A DNA stretch of 60,000 nt from Owenia fusiformis (lineage: Eukaryota > Annelida > Polychaeta > Sabellida > Oweniidae): NCBI GenBank assembly GCA_903813345.2, contig CAIIXF020000006.1, positions 5,756,989-5,816,988 on the forward strand. The letters run 5' to 3'. The translations under genes were made by a program, and so were the position numbers. Shown piece after piece: positions 12,117 through 24,285 of the stretch (its first letter is position 1; each line of letters begins with the position of its first letter). Below the pieces are notes generated by a model that was not told the DNA's origin, made no database searches, and saw only the letters and a program-made list of their open reading frames with translations.

Positions 12117-12957
12117 AAAGGACAAATATAATATCCCATATATTTTGTCTCGCCTCCAAAAGCTAAGGGTATTTCAAAACGTACAATGAAAACAACAAAT
12201 GACCAGACTTATTTTTATTTAATTTGGTTAAGAAAAGAGGCCTAGCTGCTAGTTGAGTATATCTCAAATATAAAGAAAACGAATTGCACATATATTATGA
12301 TTTGCACATCCAACTAAAGCATAAAGAAACTTTGGCCTTGTAGTTCAATCTCCGAGAGACATCACAATCCCAGGGAATCGGATAAAACAAATGTGAAATG
12401 CAGTGTTGCAAAACCGTCAGCCAATAATAGATAGCTAGCGTTAGACAGCATAAACCAATGTAGGCCTATATAGCAACAGAGCAATGCTGGCATGAAGGAT
12501 TTTGTGATGCAGCTGTTGAAGCTGAAACAGTATTGCAATTGCATACATCCTAGCAGTATATTCGCTATATGGAGATTGATCATGGGTACATCATAATACA
12601 GAATGATTATAATATGAACATATAAGTAATCTAATACTCTCAGCTACGTGTATATTTGACAGCTACAAGCCGTATCATGAACTGATTGTACAGACATTTA
12701 TAGGAAACAATACGAGATCACCAAGGATCATTAGGTAACATCATTATTTCATTGAAAAAAATATATAAACATTCATTATCACCATACCTAAAGCGTATCA
12801 ACCTCGATGTCAGTCTCTCTCGGACATTTACAGAATGACATAAATCTGCAAATTTGAAAATGATCAAATTAAATTGAGACGCCCTCTACAGGCTTTCGAG
12901 GAATAGAAACGGGGAATAGATACCTGATTTACTGAACATAACATACATCATCCTTCT
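12117..12957. other. Non-coding stretch between minisatellites
   Basis: No gene recognised. The 73-codon minus frame at 12362-12583 lacks any family motif. Confidence 0.4.
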
Positions 12958-13660
12958 ACTTCTGGAACAGGAAACGTATACCCGATTCAAATAACATAAC
13001 ATACACCATCCTACTATTTCTAGAACAGGGAACGTGTACATGATTCAGTTAACATAACATAATGATCCTACTACTTCTGGAACAGGGAACGTATACCAGA
13101 TTCAAAGAACATAACATACATCATCCTACTATTTCTAGAACAGGGAACGTGTACATGATTCAGTTAACATAACATAATCATCCTACTACTTCTGGAACAG
13201 GGAACGTATACCAGATTCAAAGAACATAACATACATCATCCTACTATTTCTAGAACAGGGAACGTATATCAGATTCAAAGAACATAACATACATCATCCT
13301 ACTATTTCTAGAACAGGAAACGTATACCAGATTCAAAGAACATAACATGCATCATCCTACTATTTCTAGAACAGGGAACGTATACCAGATTCAAAGAACA
13401 TAACATGCATCATCCTACTATTTCTAGAACAGGGAACGTATACCAGATTCAAAGAACATAACATGCATCATCCTACTATTTCTAGAACAGGGAACGTATA
13501 TCAGATTCAAAGAACATAACATACATCATCCTACTACTTCTAGAACAGGAAACGTATACCCGATTCAGTGAGCGTAACGTACACCATCCTGCTACTCCAG
13601 GAACAGGGAACGTATACCTGACTCAGCTGAACATAACATACACCATCCTGCTACTTCATC
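12958..13660. repeat. Minisatellite, about 58-bp unit, roughly 12 copies
   Basis: The unit contains TTTCTAGAACAGGGAACGTA, TACCAGATTCAAAGAACATA and ACATACATCATCCTACTA. Central copies are nearly identical, whereas copies at both ends are more diverged, as expected for unequal-exchange homogenisation. Confidence 0.95.
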
Positions 13661-13966
13661 TTAACGAATAACTGATAGTTTATGGGAAGGTGTAAGTAGA
13701 TATTTAGATTAATATTCCTCGATACCTGCCAAACAAACTCAACCATTCGTTCGGTTCATTTGTACTCCGGATAACGATTCGCTCGGGTTGAGTTGTCATT
13801 TCAGATATTATCCAAAAATGTTTGTAAGAATGGTTAGATTTGAATCGAAATTGAAACAAAATACGGCACAAGTGAGATATTACACTATTTCGTCTGGCAT
13901 GAATGTTAACAGATATAGTGGCAAAATGGTCCACAAATACTATACCCTTTGGAAGAAGTTAAGTTG
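13661..13966. other. Non-coding stretch
   Basis: Overlapping 74-76 codon frames on both strands (13704-14012) have no recognisable motif and are not called. Confidence 0.35.
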
Positions 13967-14721
13967 TTTATCCCATACTTGGACGTGTTACAGGTACATA
14001 AAGCCGGTGTAAAAGGGTAGGTGGTCTTATCAAATTTTGGTCCTACTCTCTATTGATTTATATGGTGACCTAATTACAATTATTTTCCTTATTATTTATA
14101 CACAGTCAGGGCCAGTAAGGGCCGTAAGGAAAGGGGACCATAATCCCCAGGGGACCATAATTTATTTTAAACCGGTTTGTAGAAACTTATACTTTTATCA
14201 GCGGGCAGATATAGCTTTACGTCCCGCTCCGAGCGGGCAGATATAGTATATCTGCCCGCTATGTCAAAATCGCCGCTCGCATATTTGTTCATAATTTGTA
14301 ACGTTCGCATAATTACTGTAAAAGACAATGGAGAAAAACGCAGACAATCGCAATCTGTTTGATGGTTTAAAAAAGGGAAGGAGCATCAACTTAATCAATC
14401 AAAAATTCGAGCAAATAAATGTGGGAATATTTGAGAGAACAAGAAAATCCACCCACGGCCAAGAAAACAAAACTGGACATGAATATTCTAAAATATTTCC
14501 ACGATTGAACAATGTGAACCCGGGAATGTGAATCAGATGACCAAGATGGGGTAGGGGATAAACATATTATCCTAAAGTCGGTTCAGGATATTGGGATTAT
14601 CCCTTGGCCAATTTAATATAATATATTTTCCCTCGGGACCTGTGGCCCTCGGGCAGATATATTATATTTGCCTCGGAATAATCCCAATATCCTGAACCTC
14701 ATATAGGATAATCTCTATATA
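13967..14721 (+). mobile_element. Palindrome-rich dispersed element, copy 1
   Basis: The element starts at TTTATCCCATACTTGG and ends at GGATAATCTCTATATA. Both ends are shared with the inverted copy at 33957-34508. Two large hairpins sit near the ends: one of GCGGGCAGATATAG words (about 14200-14265), and one of TTCAGGATATTGGGATTATC with its inverse (about 14580-14700). A 67-codon frame at 14328-14531 (+) starts MEKNADNRNLFDGLKK. The NRxLFDGLK segment is kept in the other copy in a frame that then breaks, so it may be a decayed coding remnant. This copy is about 200 bp longer than copy 2, mostly between two CCGGT words near 14010-14180. Confidence 0.75.
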
Positions 14722-14794
14722 CACCAGCTTTATTAGCCCTTATTGAAAATAAGGCAATGTAATTTATCTCAGTTTAACACGACATACACGCACA

Positions 14795-15506
14795 TACCAA
14801 ATGATATTGAACACAACCTACACTAAATGATATTGAACACAACCTACACTAAATGATATTGAACACAACCTACACTAGATCTAAATGATCTTGAACACAA
14901 CCTACACTAAATGATGTTGAACACAACCTACACTAAATGATCTTGAACACAACCTACACTAAATGATATTGAACACAACCTACACTAAATGATCTTGAAC
15001 ACAACCTACACTAAATGATATTGAACACAACCTACACTAGATCTAAATGATCTTGAACACAACCTACACTAAATGATATTGAACACAACCTACACTAAAT
15101 GATATTGAACACAACCTACACTAAATGATATTGAATACAACCTACACTAAATGATGTTGAACACAACCTACACTAAATGATATTGAATACAACCTACACT
15201 AAATGATATTGAACACAACCTACACTAAATGATATTGAATACAACCTACACTAAATGATATCGAACATAACCTACACTAAATGATATCGAACACAACCTA
15301 CACTAAATGATATTGAACACAACCTACACTAAATGATATTGAATACAACCTACACTTAATGATATCGAACATAACCTACACTAAATGATATTGAACACAA
15401 CCTACACAAAATGCTATTGAACACAACCTACACTAAATGATATTGAACACAATCTACACTAAATGATATTGAATACAACCTACACTAAATGATATTGAAC
15501 ACAACG
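14795..15506. repeat. Minisatellite, 26-bp unit, about 27 copies
   Basis: The unit is AAATGATATTGAACACAACC plus TACACT. Variants (GATCTTG, GATGTTG, GATATCG, AATACAACC) recur in blocks, and an 8-bp insert (AGATCTAA) appears twice, showing duplication of multi-unit segments. No coding potential. Confidence 0.97.
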
Positions 15507-17747
15507 TGTACGTAAAATTCAAATAAAGATATCTTCACGAACAGATGTAGCCGATATACTTTGGATTTATTTCATTTTATTGAATCAGTCACTAATCACT
15601 CTACTATACCTTGCATTGGGTGTTCATGCGCAACCCTTTTGACTTATTTGTGATGATTATGTTATTTGTTTTTATTTGTCTGTTCCTTATTAATGGTTTA
15701 TCGGATGACGTTAGATGTTAATAAGGTACTTTCAAAAATATACTAAACAGTACAATTGGACAAACAGAGTATCTTATGCATTTCTAGGGGTTAGGTATAG
15801 AGTGCTAATTGAACTATTAAATAATTAGAATGCTGTCGTAAGTGCCGCAAGAAAGCTTCCGTCTTGCTTCCTTTGAAACGCATATGGACTTGGAGATTGG
15901 GTTTTATCTATCCCACATCATTTGAGACTGAATGCTCTATATCTTGTTTGAGCACTTCTACAACTATTTTTGAGGTTATGAGTATTGGCTATCAATTTCT
16001 AATTTTTTCTTCAACATGTATTGTAATGACTTCAGTATGAATGAAATGTCCCTTGGTCTTCTGGTCTTGGGTTGTGATATTGGTTCTTGAATGGTGGGGA
16101 AAGGGGGTATTAGACATTGTTTCTTTTCACGTTAGATTATTGTTTGGGCTATATGGGGTTTGTTTTTCTTGACTGGTATACACTTAAAGTTTGCTTTTTC
16201 TTGCTAAGTTCCATTACAGCTTTTGGTCCTTTCCCTTTGGCACTAGTGCTTATATATTCATAACGATCGCAACCCTATAGCAATCACAGCCTGCAATTAC
16301 ATTGTATTCGAAGGGACGTTTCATCAAGCCCTGTGATACAAAATTGAATTAACGAACTTGTTGATCAAAGAGTTAGAATAATAAATTTCTCCGCTTCCTG
16401 TATTCACTCATTCTGTTCCAGAGGAATAAGCGAAGGTTTGCTTTTTAATAATAAAGAGCCCTTTGCTTGTGCATTTTTATATGTCATTTGTTAAGCCGGG
16501 AGCACTCAGAACGAATCTATTATTAGTAGTTATTTAAAGCTATGAATCTAGCCGCATTAAAACACTGCGATATATACATAATTAATCCGACAATTTTGTA
16601 GGGCCTTAATTAGTGGGCCTTTTTGGGCATTACTTGGCCTTTTCTGTCCAAGTTATAAAAAATGGGGCTTAGATTTTAAAGTTTAGGCCTAATTTTGGGA
16701 TTTAGGGGCCCAATTATTTTTTCTCGTTTGAGATGTGCCCCGTCCTTGTCAGCTTCTGAATCCGCCAGTGCTCCCCTCTTTTGTATCTGCGGGTTTCCTT
16801 AAAAGGGTAAAAATTATCTTTGATTAGTATAGTTTCCATATAGCTTTTGAAAACTCGCTAAACCTCGTTTTTCGTGAGAATTTAAGAGATTTGCATATTA
16901 AACCTCTAATGACTTACATTACCCTTCTTTTAAATGGCATATTTGAATTCAGTGAAATGTTTTCTCCTATCATAGCTTTAATTTATACAGTTGTGTAATT
17001 TGAATAATTTTCTATGACCATTGAAAAAAACTTGGGCCAAATGTCCATAGATGCAATACTAAAATTCTTTAAAACCTTGGATTATTTGTATGTCAACCAA
17101 CATTTGCATGTTTAATCACCACATGTACATAAACAGGGTCATCATGTAGTATATCATTCAAGTTTTATACAGATTCAACTAACACTCTTTGATAAATTGT
17201 GAAATTAAGCCATTTTCCAAGATTTTAGCATGTAAGTGAATGGAACTCTAGCCCAAGTTAAAAGCTGAATAAAAGATGGCAGCACTAGATTTCATTGCTT
17301 TTTCTGCTATTTAGAAAAAATCCTATTAAGCGTTGTTCAAAAGTAAAAAATGATAACTTAAAATGACCATATTTTCGCATTAAATGACCATATTCTCGCA
17401 TTAAATCCGTGCTCCTACTCAGTCATCATATCTTCCCGTTTTATTCGAGGGGGTTGAGAAGAATATCGAAAGGCTCCATGCCCTTCAGAAATTGATTTTG
17501 TTCCACAGAGACTTAATTGTCTTCAACAATTTGCTAAGATATCACTGTCTAATGACGCATTAGTTTGGAAAATTAGTAGTTTGCTATTTTTCAGCCCTCA
17601 TTTCTCTGGTTCAAGCTTTTAAGATATTAAACAGGAGACTCAGCTGTTTCAAGATTAACGTTTAGGTCTTCCAAGAATAATACTAAAACACATGCTATAT
17701 TTCTTTATTACGTGGGTACCCGTATAAGAAGGATCTAGGTATTAAAA
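15507..17747. other. Long non-coding stretch
   Basis: About 2.2 kb with no supported gene. A short duplicated word, AAATGACCATATT(T/C)TCGCATT, occurs twice near 17362-17404. Nothing else recognised. Confidence 0.4.
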
Positions 17748-18390
17748 CCTCAGTCACATTTGCTACGGTGACCATACGGTATATTATTACTTATAGCAAT
17801 TATACGGCTACTGGGGAAATTCTACGGTCAGATACTCACATTTGTTACGGTAGACGTACGGTGTGTTTCAATTTTGTAGAGACAGAAAAACTAGGGTTGT
17901 CGTACTGCACTTTAAACGATGACGCACGGTCACAACGGGTCGTCCCTATGGCGGGCGTAGGCAGACACAAGGCGGTCGCAGGGGGCCCGTTTGGCTATTC
18001 TACGGTCACCTCAATTGTAGTTGCGGTTCAAAAAGTAATTTTAACCCATAAAACTATAGAGCACCCGCAAGCCGACCGCATGTTCTACACACGGCCACCG
18101 TGGAATCTTTCTACCACTTGGCTACGGTATGTTTAACAAGTGACCATATATTCCAATTTTAAGGAACTACGGTCGACGTACGGTCGCAGCCCGCAGAAAA
18201 TGTGCGATAAACTTGAGGCCAATCTACGGTCCCCATGCGACCGCCCTTTCAAAACATACGACCGTCGCAGGTGTGCCCTTAGGCGACAAAACAGCATTAC
18301 TTCAAATGCCATACGGCAGCCGGAGGTTTTTTGTGTCACCAATTCAAAATACGCCATGGGAATATAGAACATCGTTTGTGACTGATAATT
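17748..18390. repeat. CpG-rich patch of TACGGT motifs, probably a mobile element
   Basis: It begins CCTCAGTCACATTTGCTACG, which matches the terminus of the small element at 32481-32595. TACGGT or ACGGTCG words recur densely to about 18240 in otherwise AT-rich DNA. A weak inverted terminus (TGTGACTGA near 18379) could be the other end. A 122-codon frame at 17768-18136 (+) runs through these motifs, but I see no protein family in it and treat it as a by-product. Confidence 0.5.
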
Positions 18391-20400
18391 TTAACGACGG
18401 CCTTAATGAGGCATAGAGGACACATTGATTGGAAAAACGTAATTGCTTTCAATTTTTCAGCCAATTTGTCTCTGATTTTGGAAGCAGGCGTCACATTTAT
18501 ATCAATGGGGCTGGGGGAGGGGTGTCTAGGTAGCCTACGTAGACAAGTTTTTTATGCATTTGTCGCTCCAAGTTTCTGTGAAATATCGACCACTTTTGAG
18601 ATTTTATAAAAAAAATATAATTTCGAAACATATATTATTTCGTAAATAATATATTGTGTGATGGTATTTTTTATTTTATATTTTTATTTGCCATACTTTT
18701 TTTCAAACAGTGCCACAACGGAAAACATTCCAGTGCGGCAGAACATACAACAAATTACAGTATAGACATTAAATACAATGCAGATAAATAAAATGAGTTT
18801 AAAATATCATTATTAATCGTCACTAAAAATTGTATTTATAAAAATTGGTATTTTATATCAATACCTATAAGGCATTTTATTTTTGGGCTTACCCCAAAGA
18901 TTTTTAACAGAACTTCATATAGTTTGAGAGGTGATGTTTTATTGTATAATACATATTCTTATATTATACATAAGTTTTCCTTATAGTATATATAAGTTAT
19001 CCTTGTAGTATATATAAGTTATGGAGTATACGTTAACCTTTTATATTGTTCATTATATCTTATATATTCATTATATAACTTTTAGTGTATACTTTAGCCT
19101 ATCACGAGGAGAAATTATATTGTCTTCACCTCGCAAACGGTTTCGTATAGCTAATGCCGTGGTGGATGTATTCCCTATGCCAAACTTGTTTATTTGTAGG
19201 TTATTTGAGTGTAATACTGAACAATAAATTGTAGTAATTTAATTTGCTATTGTGTAGTTCTTTGCCAATATAAATATGAATTTAAGCATAAATGTAGTTA
19301 ATTAAAGATACTAGGCAACATCGAATAGTGAGATTCGTACTTATATTTATGACAAATTGTGTTAATATGTACCTATATATGTGCTTTGTTCAATTTAATC
19401 ACCTTCACAAAATTAAGCAAAGCAAATGGAATATCAAATTACCTGGCTATAGACAAGATAAGATGAAGCTTCCCACTGTGTATACGTTGTATTCTGCCTT
19501 TTGAAATAATAGAAGTCACACAATATTTGGTGCTCCCAGATCTGGTCGCAAACCTGATATTGTGATCCAAACAAACATCAAACTGATAGAGGATATGATT
19601 TTATATTCACAATATTTATTCATTATTTGTCAATAGATATGCAAAATATCAAACATTTTAGTTAGCCTCTTCATGTAGAACATGTGTATCATATATCATA
19701 CCTGTATGGAAAAACATAATGTAACAGACGATTAGTGGACCATTCATCTGTCTCTTCTCGTACTTGTAAAATCTTTCACAAAAAGTTAAGCATATTTTCT
19801 CCAGAATTTGAATTTTTGACATTTACAACTCTACAAGCCCCTTCCAAATGACTTGCATTCACCAAAATATCTCTCTAGAGAATATAAATATTAAATATAA
19901 ATAAATATAATAAATAAATTGAATAAATATTAGAATATTTTTTTCCAATGTTTTTCTGTCGTAAAATCAAGTTTTGGAGGCATATTAAATGAAAATCGTA
20001 CAATATTTACAAGGGAGTGTTGTCAGAACAATTCCTCTATCATAATGATTAAATCGTTCTATAAAAAGACACATGGGCACTGAGGAAGCTCGCCTTTGTT
20101 ATTTGTATTATTGAGGCATTTTTGAAGGACCCCGTGTAAATACTTTGCATAAGTGTAGTACTCTTACTGATAGCTAACATTGATCTTAAAAAGAGCTTCA
20201 TCTTATCTAATCTACTAGTCTCTGACCCTGGATATTGATGTGGCTACTTAATATTCTAGCAGTGAGCAACTTCTTACTTGAACCAATATATTAGCAACCG
20301 TTTTGAGCTTATTCACCGTATGATGAGAAACAGGAACGAGACCAAAGTGGTTCCAGCGAAGTAATTGAAAGTAGATTGCTACGTCGGATGTCAAAGAATA
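18391..20400. other. AT-rich non-coding stretch
   Basis: About 2 kb without a supported gene. TAGTATATATAAGTTAT is repeated in tandem near 18985-19022. Only short frames, none recognised. Confidence 0.4.
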
Positions 20401-20690
20401 ATAACATCATGCAGACATCTTGGAGTCACGTTCTCTAAAAGGGTCATTGGCATTTACACTTGTAACAAGATAGGATGGAAACATCAAGCAAACATCTTGG
20501 AGTCACGTTCTCTGAAAGGGTCATTGGCATTTACACTTGTAACAAGATAGGATGGAAACATCAAGCAAACTAACAAGATAGGATGGCAACATCAATCAAA
20601 CATCTTGGAGTCACGTTCTCTAAAAGGGTCATTGGCATTTACACTTGTAACAAGATAGGATGGAAACATCAAGCAAACATCTTGGAGTCA
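20401..20690. repeat. 77-bp tandem repeat, left block
   Basis: The unit includes GGGTCATTGGCATTTACACT, TGTAACAAGATAGGATGGAA and CAAGCAAACATCTTGGAGTC. About 3.5 units lie left of the LINE fragment and the same unit continues at 21229-21810. One partial unit is short, which suggests slippage. Confidence 0.9.
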
Positions 20691-21281
20691 CGTTATGATT
20701 TCGTCTTTTTGAGAGTTAACGTTGGTACAATTCTGATAGATATGTGTCATGGTATCAGTATTTATTATGCCACATTTTTCGCATAGGAAATCCCTGTTTT
20801 TCTAAAGGCAATGAGATCACTTTCGCCAAAGTTATAGATTGTCTCAGTATGGTTGGGTCTTTTTGTGCTGTCTCCCACAGCTGGTGTTGCCTTAGTCGCT
20901 TTGTGGGGATTCTTGCATTTATTCTTACTGCTCTATCTTCGGAGTCTCGTTGCGTCTGTACAGTTCTAGTAGGTTTTTAAGTCTGAACCTCTGCGCTCTT
21001 TCTAGTTCCAGTATATCACTCTGAGTTAGATTGTGCCAGAGTTCACATCCATACAGTGCAGATGGCATACAAATTGAATTAATCAATTTTAGACCAGTTA
21101 ATGGATTCAATCCCTTAGGATGGACCCCTATTCCAACTAAGGATGCGATTGTGCTCCTCATTTTCTGGCATGCATTGGTTATTGTGCTCTTGCGTTCAAG
21201 AGTCGACTGATAGATTTTTTGACCATGTTCTGCAGGGTCATTAGCATTGACACTTGTGACAAGATAGGATGGAAACATCAA
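20688..21281 (-). pseudogene. LINE reverse-transcriptase C-terminal fragment
   Basis: The minus-strand frame 20925-21281 encodes a typical end-of-RT segment of a non-LTR retrotransposon: GLNPLTGLKLINSICMPSAL, then YGCELWHNLT and LELERAQRFRLKNLL. After a stop and frame changes, a later frame gives a C-terminal Cys-His cluster of spacing C-x2-C-x9-H-x4-C (CEKCG...MTHIYQNC, about 20735-20783). Many APE-clade LINE ORF2 proteins carry such a cluster at their C-terminus. The final TGA (20688-20690) falls exactly in the 77-bp repeat, so the repeat unit contains LINE sequence on both sides. Endonuclease and RT core are absent. Inactive. Confidence 0.8.
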
Positions 21282-21810
21282 GCAAACATCTTGGAGTCAC
21301 GTTCTCTAAAAGGGTCATTGGCATTTACAGTTGTGACAAGATAGGATGGCAACATCAAGCAAACATCTTCGAGTCACGTTCTCTGAAAGGGTCATTGGCA
21401 TTACAGTTGTGACAAGATAGGATGGCAACATCAAGCAAACATCTTCGAGTCACGTTCTCTGAAAGGGTCATTGGCATTTACACTTGTAACAGGATAGGAT
21501 GGAAACATCAAGCAAACATCTTGGAGTCACTTTCTCTAAAAGGGTCATTAGCGTTGACACTTGTTACAAGATAGGATGGCAACATCAAGCAAACATCTCG
21601 GAGTCACTTTCTCTAAAAGGGTCATTAGCGTTGACACTTGTTACAAGATAGGATGGCAACATCAAGCAAACATCTCGGAGTCACTTTCTCTAAAAGGGTC
21701 ATTAGCGTTGACACTTGTTACAAGATAGGATGGCAACATCAAGCAAACATCTTAGAGTCACGTTCTCTAAAAGACATTAGCGAAAGGGTCATTAGCATTG
21801 GCACTTGTTA
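21229..21810. repeat. 77-bp tandem repeat, right block
   Basis: About 7.5 units of the same sequence as at 20401-20690, with variants GGCATTTACA / AGCGTTGACA and CTTGGAGTCACG / CTCGGAGTCACT grouped in neighbouring units. Its first unit is continuous with the LINE reading frame (LVTSVNANDP), so the array probably grew from LINE sequence. Confidence 0.9.
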
Positions 21811-22443
21811 CTACTCATTGACCAACTAGAGCCACAAACGTGAGTACTGTACTTTAAGGGAGATATTATAGACAAGCTAAGATTATCTAACCAAAAATAT
21901 CTACGTGTCATGGTCTTTAAAGTCCCCGATAAGTCGGGCTACGTGTACCGCCGTGTTTACATTAGGGGATTAGAAGAGTTTATTTTTATTTAGGTATGCA
22001 AACAATATCAATATTAGGCCTTCATGCATGTTCTGGTTGGTGCTCTTGCGTCGTCAGCAGGCAGCACGTGCGACTGACAGTGTTTCGACCCATTATTGCC
22101 CGGACACCTACGATGTAGCACGTGTTGGTCGATGAGGTTCTTTACAGAGCCTCACCCGCAGACGGGCACCATTGGTCATGCCGCTTTAGCCACAGCCCTC
22201 TGGAGCAGGACTCTGCCGCACCACAAATAGATTTAGTGGCACGCTTAATATTATATGTCATTACTTTCTGAATACCAATATTGTTAGGGCAAAGGAGGAC
22301 GGAATTATTTAACCATCTCTCTAAGTGCTTTTCTTGGAGGCAATGCATTGGCAAAACATATTCACATGTTTAAATCCTCAGAAAATAACCAAAATCCAAC
22401 ACATGACTGTCCGACATCTGTTGCGATACTTTCCGTTCTCCTC
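21811..22443. other. Non-coding stretch, mildly GC-richer part at 22030-22250
   Basis: Two short overlapping frames (22142-22354 on minus, 22325-22513 on plus) have no recognisable family. Nothing else seen. Confidence 0.35.
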
Positions 22444-23278
22444 TACGATAATTGATATTTTCAAATATAGTCAAATTCTGTTATTCTACCAAAGCCTGCG
22501 CCATGTGTTTTAATATCAACGACATTTATAGTGTGCTATTTTAATGAAAACACAACTGGTTATCATGAACATGCGTCTAATGCCTTGGTCACATAGGCGC
22601 AGATTTTCACTACGGCGCCCGGCCGATAAGTATTTTGTTCAAAATCGGCCGGCGAGCCCGGGCATCGTACGGGCGCCGGGCGATGATCGCCACTCATCGG
22701 CCGATTTTTAGACATCGTACGGGCGCCGGCAGAGTTTTATCGCGGAGATAAAAGTTGCCGATGTCTTGGCGATTTTTTCTCAACCAAACTCATCGGTACC
22801 TACCCGGCCGTGTCCCGTCCGGTCATCGTACGATTATCTCTTACGGCGCCCGGTGGCATCGCACGGTCATCTTGGGATTTTGCGTGCTGATTTGTTTGAT
22901 AAATCTAATAATGATTACTTATAAAGTGATATAAAGGTTTTAAAAATAATGAGGCAAGGAATTATAATTACTACAGTACACTGTCAGATATTTTTTATAA
23001 ACATAAATGGAAAGATTAGGCTTACTGTAAAACAATGACACACATTTATTTGAATGGCTGGGTGGGTGGGTGGGTTGATCCTTATATTGACATTTATCGG
23101 TGTATGTCTGTCATACACATTGAATAGAGTAATACATTTGTATACACGTATATTCACTCATGCATATACCATTACAAATCATTTATTTTAGAAATCTTCT
23201 GACTGATTTTGTGAGTACAGTATTTTGAAGGGTCACAATTTTAATACGAAGTTCACTGTCTCAATAATTACAGTTAAT

Positions 23279-23590
23279 ATGCCAAAGGCTAAGGATAGAG
23301 GGAATAAGGCCAATGGGCCATATATGAGGAAGGCCTTGGGAAGACAGGTGGAAAAAGACAACAACAATGCTAGTGAGCTGGCGGATAATGGAGATTTAGA
23401 TGTGTCTAGGGAAGAGGGTACTCCACTTGAAATAGAAGAAAAAATTGCCAATTTCTTTAAAGATAGGCCATATTTTTCTCTTTCGAGAACAGACAAAAGA
23501 AAGATGCCGAAATATGGAATTTTGCTAATAGTATCGGATGGACAGGTAGACATAGTATTTGTTTATATGAAAGATCTAAAAATGAATTAA
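23279..23590 (+). CDS. Small basic-acidic ORF within the TIR element, unknown product
   Basis: A 103-residue frame starts MPKAKDRGNKANGPYMRKAL. An in-frame upstream ATG at 23225 would add 18 residues, but the 23279 start gives the more charged, protein-like beginning. A Lys/Arg-rich N-terminus is followed by an acidic, Asn/Asp/Glu-rich part and then EEKIANFFKDRPYF, which loosely recalls the first helix of small DNA-binding domains. I cannot assign a family. It is the only substantial frame in the element and could be an N-terminal transposase exon or a chance ORF. No catalytic residues are visible. A truncated MITE follows 22 bp downstream. Confidence 0.3.
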   Translation: MPKAKDRGNKANGPYMRKALGRQVEKDNNNASELADNGDLDVSREEGTPLEIEEKIANFFKDRPYFSLSRTDKRKMPKYGILLIVSDGQVDIVFVYMKDLKMN

Positions 23591-23611
23591 GGTCAGGATG
23601 CACTTTGATGA

Positions 23612-23862
23612 AAAGACCACGTGCAGTACGGTCTTTAGACGGTCATAACTTCCACCATGAGTACTTTCTGGGCATAAATACAGTGTTTTTATTAAAACAA
23701 TGTGTTTTCTTTCAATCGGAGTACCAATGATAGTAAAAATATCAATCAAACAATTTGAAAAATTATGAATTTTTTGTCAGCATTTTTTCTAAATATTGAA
23801 CCTATTTACTCGAAAAGAGGATCTTCTTTTTCTGAATTTTATTGCATGAAAACATTATTATC
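23612..23862. mobile_element. Truncated copy of the AAAGGTCC MITE, third level of nesting
   Basis: AAAGACCACGTGCAGTACGG, GACGGTCATAACTTCCACCA and the AAAAGAGGATCTTCTTTTTC segment match the 4608-5281 element read from its right end. Similarity fades at about GAAAACATTATT, so only part of the element remains. It sits inside the 22580-24205 element, which itself sits in the foldback arm. Confidence 0.7.
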
Positions 23863-24285
23863 CTGGAAGTCCTGTCTATCGAAGTATTTCGTTTTCGAAT
23901 CTTGCATTCACGCCATGTGGAACAGTCATACTGGGTCATACAAGAATTTAGTATAAATCTAGAGGCCTGAAGATCGACCGATGTCCTGGCGGGTGCCGTA
24001 CGGCCATCGGCAGATAGCCCTGCGATACCCGTGCGATGTCTTTCAGATTCAATTGATTGCGGGCGCCGTACGATGCCTGTACTAATGTGACCATACTCAC
24101 GATTAGATCAAGACATCGGTGAAAAGTCACCGGCGCCCGGTCGATTTAGTAATCGGCCGATGACTACTCATCGGCCGGCGCCCGGCGGCTATGTGACCTA
24201 GGCATTACACTGAAAATATTGCTGATTTATTCTTAAAAACAGCTTTGATTATGCATTTTTAGACAAAAATCAAAGTTTGCTCATA

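Larger units (their letters stand above)
22580..24205. mobile_element. 1.63-kb TIR element with GC-rich palindromic ends, inserted at TA
   Basis: Termini ATGCCTTGGTCACATAGGCG (left) and its near inverse at the right end are each followed outward by TA. The uninterrupted site survives in the right arm of the surrounding foldback: CATGCGATATATACTGAAAT there corresponds to CATGCGTCTA | insertion | TACACTGAAAAT here. That defines the ends and supports a 2-bp TA duplication. The outer 200-300 bp on each side are packed with GGCGCC, CGGCCGA and CATCGTACGG palindromes. The interior carries a 104-codon ORF and a truncated MITE. Confidence 0.9.

Noticed and set aside
13704-14012. Overlapping 74-76 codon ORFs on both strands
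   Set aside because: No family motif, no repeat conservation and no splice context.
17768-18136. 122-codon ORF as a host gene
   Set aside because: It lies in the TACGGT-rich repeat patch, has no family motif, and both strands carry frames of similar quality.
20365-20786. Plus-strand ORFs with KHLGVTFSKRV as a LINE RT motif in sense orientation
   Set aside because: The peptide recalls a LINE motif, but the clear RT C-terminus at 20688-21281 is on the minus strand and the plus frames merely follow the 77-bp repeat.
23233-23553. 106-codon minus-strand ORF in the 1.6-kb element
   Set aside because: It is the antisense shadow of the 23279-23590 frame, with a hydrophobic, non-specific composition.
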